From Alphaproteobacteria bacterium RIFCSPHIGHO2_02_FULL_46_13 (lineage in GTDB: Bacteria > Pseudomonadota > Alphaproteobacteria > Micavibrionales > Micavibrionaceae), in contig MEMI01000045.1 of assembly GCA_001767915.1 (NCBI GenBank), positions 92,177 to 129,128 on the forward strand: DNA of 36,952 nt, read 5' to 3'. The translations under genes were made by a program, and so were the position numbers. The notes beneath the pieces were generated by a model. It saw only the letters and a list, made by a program, of their open reading frames with translations, searched no databases and had not been told where the DNA came from. Each line of letters starts with the position of its first letter. Position 1 is the first letter of the stretch. Shown here in pieces: positions 32,732-36,952 of this stretch.

Positions 32732-33572
32732 GTCTGCCCCCTGAAAATAAATCATTGAAGTCCCCTGTAATGGGTGGAATAGCCAGTGAAGCACTTACTG
32801 CCATAGCGGCTTCTCTTGCCTTATTTAGTCCGATGTTTACTGGGCTATCTGCATCGTTATCCGCGCAGAGGGTTATCTCTATCTGTGGGAATTTCGATCT
32901 GAGTGCCAATGCAACAGATTTAAGATTTCCAGCATCAAATGCAACTGCAACAGCGGAGCCAGTTGCGTCATGGATGCTTGCGGCGGTCGCGTACCCTTCA
33001 CAAATGCAAAGTATATCTATGGGATTTCCTATCACAAAATAGCATCCCTTTTTCCTACCTCCCGATAGAAAGCGTTTATTGCCATCCGCATCTATGAATT
33101 GCAGAGAGTGAAGCTGTCCCACATTATCCCGAATGGGTATAATCAATGCTTTCTTGTTGATCCTCAGTCCGTGATTGCGAACTTTTTTCCTTACTAGGTA
33201 AAGATGTGAATCAGGCGCTGGGGATGAGTTTTCCCAGATATAAAGGGCTTTATCTCGGGCTACCTTCCGTTTTGCAATTTCCTCTGCTTCACGCACACTT
33301 TTGATTTCTTCCATGCGTTGCTTAAACTGGATACGTTCAGTATGGCTCAGATTGTGATCTGCCTTTATACACCAGATATATTTGTTCCCTGTTTTCCACG
33401 ATCCAAATGCTCCGGCGGCTAATCCGTCCACATAAAAAACATACCAGCCATTCAGGCTACCTTGCCTGTCGCCTTCCACATAAAAGCGGTGCAATTTTCC
33501 ATCGGGGACGATAACCGCTTTTGTTGATAGCCCAGTGCTGTACATTTCATGTTTAAAAAGATCGACTTCCAT
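32724..33572 (-). CDS. Toprim-domain DNA primase of the island
   Basis: The 282-residue protein has an N-terminal region resembling those of phage P4-type/plasmid primases (GWYVFYVDGLAAGAFGSWKTG). A linker follows (YLVRKKVRNHGLRI, ALIIPIRDNVGQLHSLQFI), then a Toprim domain: Glu in LCICEGYATAASIH, and the DxD in ITLCADNDADSP. It probably primes replication of the excised island with the DUF3631 ATPase. ATG 33572 directly follows the AlpA stop, with GGGGAG upstream; an ATG at 33590 is the alternative. No CHC2 zinc finger is present. Confidence 0.87.
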   Translation of the reverse strand: MEVDLFKHEMYSTGLSTKAVIVPDGKLHRFYVEGDRQGSLNGWYVFYVDGLAAGAFGSWKTGNKYIWCIKADHNLSHTERIQFKQRMEEIKSVREAEEIAKRKVARDKALYIWENSSPAPDSHLYLVRKKVRNHGLRINKKALIIPIRDNVGQLHSLQFIDADGNKRFLSGGRKKGCYFVIGNPIDILCICEGYATAASIHDATGSAVAVAFDAGNLKSVALALRSKFPQIEITLCADNDADSPVNIGLNKAREAAMAVSASLAIPPITGDFNDLFSGGRHA

Positions 33573-33573
33573 A

Positions 33574-33768
33574 TTATTTCTCCCCGCCATTTTTGTATTC
33601 GGGAAGAGTGGAAATGAATCGGTCGATCTCGCTTCTACGAACGCGGAGGCTTTTTCCGATTTTTACGGCGCTAATTTGCCCTTGGTTGAGGAGTTGGTAA
33701 AACTTCGTGTTCCCAATTCCGCCCAGTGCCTTTCTTGCATCCTCTTTACTTATTAATTCATCTTGCAT
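33574..33768 (-). CDS. AlpA/excisionase-like small DNA-binding protein
   Basis: The 64-residue protein has a MerR-type winged helix (SKEDARKALGGIGNTKFYQLLNQG, then VKIGKSLRVRRSEIDRFI), as in AlpA and HTH_17 excisionase proteins. These proteins activate integrase expression or direct excision of satellites and islands. It is the first gene of the primase operon and follows a cluster of AGGCGA repeats and a palindrome that it could bind. The stop abuts the primase start. Confidence 0.88.
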   Translation of the reverse strand: MQDELISKEDARKALGGIGNTKFYQLLNQGQISAVKIGKSLRVRRSEIDRFISTLPEYKNGGEK

Positions 33769-33792
33769 TCTTCATTCTCCATTTGATTAATA

Positions 33793-33803
33793 CGGAACTT
33801 CCG
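33793..33803. promoter_or_regulatory. Palindrome upstream of alpA-like gene
   Basis: CGGAACTTCCG is a perfect 5+1+5 palindrome about 25 bases before the AlpA-like start and downstream of the AGGCGA cluster. It is a candidate operator. Confidence 0.4.
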
Positions 33804-33826
33804 CGTTGATAGGAGAATGATGCAAG

Positions 33827-33935
33827 AGGCGATTATTAGGCGCAAATAAGTAGTTTCGCCTAATAGCTTAAAAAACCCTTATAAAGCAATAGATTGGATG
33901 ATTTGTATTTTTAGGCGAAAAAAAGGCGAAGGCGA
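33827..33935. repeat. AGGCGA repeat cluster upstream of the replication operon
   Basis: AGGCGA occurs at 33827-33832, 33913-33918, 33924-33929 and 33930-33935 on the plus strand and at 33856-33861 on the minus strand, with AGGCGC at 33838-33843. Two copies form a 9-bp inverted repeat (TATTAGGCG 33834-33842 with CGCCTAATA 33857-33865). A minus-strand TTGCTT/TATTAG promoter-like pair overlaps it, so binding here could repress the alpA-primase operon. Repressor/AlpA operators or excisionase sites are the likely roles. Confidence 0.75.
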
Positions 33936-33959
33936 TTTTGAAGCTGACTAGCCTTATTT

Positions 33960-34634
33960 TTAGATTAAGTCCCTTGATGGCTGAAAATTCTTTAAAATAG
34001 TCCCGATTGACACATTCGGCAAATATTTCTCCTTAATGTATGCTGCGATTTCTATTTTTTTAGGCTTCCTACCCAACTGCGTTTTCAGATGTTGGATGAT
34101 TTCCTTACCGTGTCGATGATAGCATTCTTTAACAAGTAAAAAATCTGGCTGTTTATCTTCTTTTCGCAGTTTTAAGCTGATCAGTAATTCTAGTGGAGGC
34201 TCATTCAAAAATGCTTGCTGAAAAAATTTTACAATCTCTACAGGTTCAAAATACAAATTATTTGTATCGTCATATGAAATGGACTTAATCTTATTTGCGG
34301 CAATTTTCTCTCTCATGAAATCTTTAAGGGAGGTTCTACTTTTAGTAAGATTGAAATCTATGTTTTGATCGTCATAGAATACGTCTTCCCATTCAAAATT
34401 ATCTGCCTTTTTAAGAGTTTTCACGTCCCATACAGTTTCAGAATCAGTCAGGATGAGACCTCTGTCATACTTTTTCAGAAACTCATTGAACTGGTAAAAA
34501 GTCCCGCCTTTTTGGGGAGTAAATCCAAGGTAAAGATTTGCTGCTTCGCTTAGCTCCCATATACTCTTGAAATCAACCCACCATTCATAATTTGGAGATT
34601 CTGAGTTTTGCGACTTATTTTTGTCCTGAGGCAT
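33960..34634 (-). CDS. Hypothetical protein (224 aa) in the integrase-toxin operon
   Basis: I do not recognise this soluble protein. It opens with a polar stretch, then WWVDFKSIWELSEAANLYLGFTP, an acidic middle and a C-terminal segment KTQLGRKPKKIEIAAYIKEKYLPNVS that looks like a small helix-turn-helix. The start lies 3 bases after the antitoxin stop with GAGGA upstream, so it is co-transcribed with the toxin-antitoxin genes. A DNA-binding regulatory role is possible but unproven. Confidence 0.7.
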   Translation of the reverse strand: MPQDKNKSQNSESPNYEWWVDFKSIWELSEAANLYLGFTPQKGGTFYQFNEFLKKYDRGLILTDSETVWDVKTLKKADNFEWEDVFYDDQNIDFNLTKSRTSLKDFMREKIAANKIKSISYDDTNNLYFEPVEIVKFFQQAFLNEPPLELLISLKLRKEDKQPDFLLVKECYHRHGKEIIQHLKTQLGRKPKKIEIAAYIKEKYLPNVSIGTILKNFQPSRDLI

Positions 34635-34637
34635 TCC

Positions 34638-34976
34638 TCAATCCCTCAAGGAAACTGCCAGATTATCAGGCTGGGTTAGACCTTCATGCCCCAGTAGGGT
34701 GTGAGTTACTTGGTTCAGATTGTTTAAGCTAGGGTTGCCAGAGGGGGAGAGCATCCGCATAAGGCTTTCTTTTGGAATGTGGGTTTTCTTTGCAAGTGTC
34801 ACAAAACCGATTGTGGAGTTGATATAGTCACGGATAAAAGCCTTGCCCGTTTGCACGTCTTCACTGTTTCCAGCAACAATCAGCGCAATGCCTCGTGTGA
34901 GCATTCCGCGTCTGAATTTTTTATCGCGCTGGGCGCGTTCGATGATTGTATCTTTAAAATCACGGGTTAAAGGCAT
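34638..34976 (-). CDS. Antitoxin, HI1420/HigA-like addiction-module DNA-binding protein
   Basis: The 112-residue protein begins MPLTRDFKDTIIERAQRDKKFRRGML and has a helix-turn-helix (TLAKKTHIPKESLMRMLSPSGNPSLNNLNQV), matching the probable addiction-module antidote family paired with RelE/HigB-like toxins. The start at 34976 is preferred (GGA 6 bases upstream, family N-terminus); ATGs at 34982 and 35012 are alternatives. It follows the toxin gene, and a palindrome at 35021-35034 lies in its leader. Confidence 0.87.
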   Translation of the reverse strand: MPLTRDFKDTIIERAQRDKKFRRGMLTRGIALIVAGNSEDVQTGKAFIRDYINSTIGFVTLAKKTHIPKESLMRMLSPSGNPSLNNLNQVTHTLLGHEGLTQPDNLAVSLRD

Positions 34977-35020
34977 ATCCATTCCAATCCATTGAAATCC
35001 GTTAATGTTCATTACAATGC

Positions 35021-35034
35021 TAACATATATGTTA
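35021..35034. promoter_or_regulatory. Palindromic candidate operator between toxin and antitoxin
   Basis: TAACATATATGTTA is a perfect 14-base palindrome, located between the toxin stop (35059) and the antitoxin start. An HTH antitoxin binding here could control its own internal promoter. Confidence 0.55.
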
Positions 35035-35058
35035 TTATGATTTCCAGTCAAATATGGG

Positions 35059-35382
35059 CTATTTTCCAGATTTTTCAGATTGGTAGGCTTCCCAAAGGGC
35101 TTTTGCCTTCTCAATATCTTTGTCCTGCTTATGTTTTGTCCCGCCAATAAGCAGGATAACCAAATTTTTGCCGTCCATTCCGTAATAAAGGCGCAGTGCG
35201 GGCGTTCCGAATATGCGCCGCTCCACGACCCCAGCGCCAACGGATTTATGGTCCCCAAGGTTGCCACGTTCCATGCGGTAAAGGGCTTCTGTGACGCGCT
35301 GGGCATGGGTGGAAGGAATACGGGCAAACCAATCCCCGAAATGGTTTTTCCCCTGTGCTGTTATGTAGTGGACAATCCGCAT
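35059..35382 (-). CDS. RelE/HigB-family toxin (HI1419-like)
   Basis: The 107-residue basic protein has the addiction-module killer pattern: FGDWFARIPSTHAQRVTEALYRMERGNLGDHKSVGAGV, then ERRIFGTPALRLYYGMDGKNLVILLIGGTKHKQDKDIEKAKALWEAY (split here across its domains). RelE-superfamily toxins cleave mRNA on ribosomes. Its start codon overlaps the integrase stop by one base (TAATG), so toxin expression is tied to integrase translation. The antitoxin follows, the reverse of relBE order but normal for HigBA-like pairs. Confidence 0.88.
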   Translation of the reverse strand: MRIVHYITAQGKNHFGDWFARIPSTHAQRVTEALYRMERGNLGDHKSVGAGVVERRIFGTPALRLYYGMDGKNLVILLIGGTKHKQDKDIEKAKALWEAYQSEKSGK

Positions 35383-36581
35383 TATACCCCGCTGTTCTTC
35401 GTACTGTCGATATAGTCTGCCCAGTCTTGCATCATTTTAGTGCGTTCTTCTATGAATTTGGCGCGGTCATAGGCGGCATCATTCTTGTTTCCCTTACTGT
35501 GGGCTAATTGAAGGTCGGGAACTTCATGGCGATAGCCAAGGCGTTCTTTGATTGTGGACATGGCAAGAGATCGAAATCCATGACCTGTCATTTCTCCCTT
35601 ATACCCAAGGCGTTTTATCCCGCCTAAAATCGTGCCGTTACTCATAGGCTTGCGCGGTTCAATTTGGCTGGGAAAAACATAGGGGGTCTGAAAGATATTG
35701 GTGTCTTCTTTTTGTTCATCAAAAAGGGCAATGGCTTGCCGTGATAGGGGGACAAGGTGCGGTCTGCCCTTTTTCATGCGTTCGGCTGGGATATTCCAGA
35801 CTTTCTTTTCAAAATCGAATTCGTCCCATGTGGCATTTATCAATTCGGATGTGCGAACAAAGGTAAGCATCAAAAGTTTTGTTGCCCGTATAGTTTGAGG
35901 GTAAAGACGGGCCTCATTCTTTTCCAGCTTGGCAAGAAATTCTGGGAGCTCGTCTGCGTCAAAAGCGGCATAATGTCCTCGTTTAAATGCCTCCAGAGTT
36001 CCGCGCAGGTCAAGGGCAATATTTCTGTCAGCTTTTCCCGTGCCAATGCCGTAGGCAAAAATTTGCTCGCAAGTGCCACGTGCTCTCCGTGCTAATTCAT
36101 GTGCTCCACGTTCTTCCATCTTGCGAATGGCAGCTAGTAATCTTGGGGCGGTGATACTTCTAACGGGCAGATTGCCAATTTCTGGGAAAATATCTTTTTC
36201 TAGGCGGGTTAAAATGTCCTGCCCATGTTTCTCTTTCCATTTAGCCTTATTCTTAGAATGCCATTCACGGGCTAAAGGCTCAAAGGTATTTTCTGCATTA
36301 AGGACGGCTAAATGCTTCTGTTCCTTTTTATGGGCGCTGGGGTCTGTGCCGGATGCTAATAATTTGCGAGCCTGTTCTCGTTTTTCACGGGCTTCCCCTA
36401 AAGTGACCTCTGGATACACGCCCAGCGCCAGACGCTTCTCTTTACCGAGGAAGCGATACTTCATGCGCCAGTATTTTGAGCTATTCGGCATAATTTCCAG
36501 ATAAAGCCCATTTCCATCTGCTAATTTGACTGGCTTCTCAGAAGGTTTGGCGGTTTTACATTTTATATCGGTTAATGGCAT
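35382..36581 (-). CDS. P4-type tyrosine integrase
   Basis: The 399-residue protein has an N-terminal DUF4102 arm-binding domain (MPLTDIKCKTAKPSEKPVKLADGNGLYLEI), a core-binding domain and a catalytic domain: Arg in LTFVRTSELI, Lys in KKGRPHLVPLS, H-x-x-R in TGHGFRSLA, His in LQLAHSKGN, and the nucleophile Tyr in AAYDR. It belongs to the P4 integrase family, which commonly targets tRNA 3' ends, and tRNA-Met lies 176 bases away. I chose ATG 36581 because MPLTD is the usual start. The longer frame from 36623 would translate the TGCCCCC repeats into an odd CPQRRCPQ leader. Confidence 0.95.
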   Translation of the reverse strand: MPLTDIKCKTAKPSEKPVKLADGNGLYLEIMPNSSKYWRMKYRFLGKEKRLALGVYPEVTLGEAREKREQARKLLASGTDPSAHKKEQKHLAVLNAENTFEPLAREWHSKNKAKWKEKHGQDILTRLEKDIFPEIGNLPVRSITAPRLLAAIRKMEERGAHELARRARGTCEQIFAYGIGTGKADRNIALDLRGTLEAFKRGHYAAFDADELPEFLAKLEKNEARLYPQTIRATKLLMLTFVRTSELINATWDEFDFEKKVWNIPAERMKKGRPHLVPLSRQAIALFDEQKEDTNIFQTPYVFPSQIEPRKPMSNGTILGGIKRLGYKGEMTGHGFRSLAMSTIKERLGYRHEVPDLQLAHSKGNKNDAAYDRAKFIEERTKMMQDWADYIDSTKNSGV

Positions 36582-36582
36582 C

Positions 36583-36633
36583 TGGGGGCATCTCCGTTGG
36601 GGGCATCGGGGATATTCCCCCAATTGTGCCCCC
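36583..36633. repeat. TGCCCCC repeats, candidate integrase arm sites (right)
   Basis: TGGGGGCA at 36583-36590, TTGGGGGCA at 36597-36605 and TGTGCCCCC at 36625-36633 share the core seen twice at the left end (20913-20935). They lie just upstream of the integrase start, where arm sites and autoregulation commonly overlap. Confidence 0.6.
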
Positions 36634-36754
36634 TGTTAAATGCGTCTTTCAATGAACGCTTACGGATGATAATAACCCAATACGGCCTTAAACTCAAGCA
36701 AACGCAAGGGTTTTGAGGATGGTTATGAACGTAAATGAATGGGGAAAATATGAG

Positions 36755-36775
36755 AAATGGTGGCGGCGGAGGGAT
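36755..36775. repeat. Right attachment-site repeat, within tRNA-Met 3' end
   Basis: Identical to 20834-20854 over 21 bases. It spans the encoded CCA, discriminator, 3' acceptor strand and first T-stem bases of tRNA-Met, so integration leaves the tRNA intact. Confidence 0.93.
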
Positions 36776-36832
36776 TTGAACCCCCGACCAAAGGATTATG
36801 ATTCCTCTGCTCTACCACTGAGCTACGCCGCC
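36758..36832 (-). tRNA. tRNA-Met (anticodon CAT), island insertion site
   Basis: The minus-strand cloverleaf has acceptor GGCGGCG (36826-36832) paired with CGCCGCC, discriminator A and encoded CCA (36758-36760). The anticodon stem GAGGA/TCCTT encloses loop ATCATAA, anticodon CAT at 36798-36800; the T arm is GGGGGTTCAAATCCCTC. The loop and acceptor resemble elongator tRNA-Met rather than initiator tRNA; a lysidine-modified tRNA-Ile is the alternative for a CAT anticodon. Confidence 0.94.
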
Positions 36833-36857
36833 ATGGGTAAGGGTAATTTAGAGCGGT

Positions 36858-36886
36858 TTTATGCCGTATTGGGGGGGAGATGTCAA
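36858..36886 (-). promoter_or_regulatory. Promoter of tRNA-Met
   Basis: On the minus strand TTGACA (36881-36886) and CATAAA (36858-36863) are separated by exactly 17 bases, and the -10 ends 26 bases before the tRNA 5' end. A perfect -35 at this distance makes this a good sigma-70-type promoter. Confidence 0.75.
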
Positions 36887-36899
36887 GCGGTGAATTTTT

Positions 36900-36952
36900 T
36901 TAGGCGGCTACAGCTTTTTTTAGGCTGGAAAGCGCGGTTTCTGTGATCCAGC
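36900..36952 (-). CDS. C-terminal fragment of an unidentified gene at the window edge
   Basis: A minus-strand frame enters from the right edge and ends in TAA at 36900-36902, reading WITETALSSLKKAVAA. This looks like a natural helical C-terminus, but only about 16 codons are visible, so neither identity nor coding status is secure. Confidence 0.3.
   Translation of the reverse strand, partial: WITETALSSLKKAVAA

Larger units (their letters stand above)
20834..36775. mobile_element. tRNA-Met-integrated genomic island with defence cargo
   Basis: A perfect 21-bp direct repeat bounds the element. A P4-type integrase lies next to the tRNA end, arm-site-like TGCCCCC repeats occur at both ends, and the interior holds AlpA, Toprim primase, DUF3631 ATPase, a toxin-antitoxin pair and a six-gene defence cassette. 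The interior is visibly more AT-rich, with different codon use, than the flanking core genes. No capsid, portal, terminase or conjugation genes are seen, so it resembles a satellite or phage-inducible-island type element more than a prophage or ICE. That class assignment is inference. Confidence 0.9.

Noticed and set aside
35080-35415. 111-codon plus-strand frame opposite the toxin
   Set aside because: Antisense shadow of the RelE-like toxin and the integrase end, without RBS or motif.
36713-36946. 77-codon frame spanning tRNA-Met
   Set aside because: It reads through the antisense of a complete tRNA gene; this is a well-known false protein (WWRRRDLNPRP-type) arising from tRNA sequence.

Overview
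The window reads as a chromosomal segment of an alphaproteobacterium. The gene order hflK-hflC and bamB-der beside a YfgM-like gene, lptE-holA, acpP-fabF-mltG, a DUF3309 gene, a HisKA_2-type kinase and an EcfG-like promoter all fit that class. The moderately AT-rich DNA would suit a Micavibrio-like or other non-rhizobial lineage, but the exact group is not determined here.

Positions 1-20830 are ordinary core genome. On the minus strand lie der (partial), bamB and a YfgM-like gene, then a periplasmic heavy-metal-domain lipoprotein, a GtrA/GT2 glycosylation pair, holA and lptE. A tRNA-Arg(CCG) on the plus strand shares a bidirectional terminator with hflK-hflC. On the plus strand follow mrp, a HAD phosphatase, acpP, fabF, mltG, an HD-like protein of unknown function, a 52-residue DUF3309 protein, an orphan TpsB/ShlB outer-membrane transporter, a P-type cation ATPase, and an overlapping response regulator/GAF histidine kinase pair.

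Positions 20834-36775 are an integrated mobile island of about 15.9 kb. It is bounded by a perfect 21-bp direct repeat. The right copy is the 3' end of an intact tRNA-Met(CAT); the left copy lies in the last codons of the histidine kinase gene. At the right end are a P4-type tyrosine integrase, a RelE/HigB-like toxin with its antitoxin, and a hypothetical gene, in a tightly packed run. Next comes a replication-type module: an AlpA-like DNA-binding protein, a Toprim primase and a DUF3631 ATPase. It is flanked by two repeat clusters, AGGCGA repeats upstream and GTTGCGGAT iteron-like repeats at the far end. Two small genes follow, then three unrecognised plus-strand cargo genes preceded by a possible attenuator leader.

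The left third of the island is a six-gene minus-strand defence cassette. It begins with a complete type II CBASS system: a Cap5-like HNH-SAVED nuclease with an unusual N-terminal extension, a CD-NTase ending in glycine, a Cap2 E2/E1 ligase and a Cap3 JAB protease. It continues directly into an ATPase plus HNH pair resembling Septu (PtuA/PtuB). The CBASS-Septu composite on a tRNA-borne, satellite-like island is the most interesting content of the window. No phage structural genes, insertion sequences or CRISPR arrays were seen.
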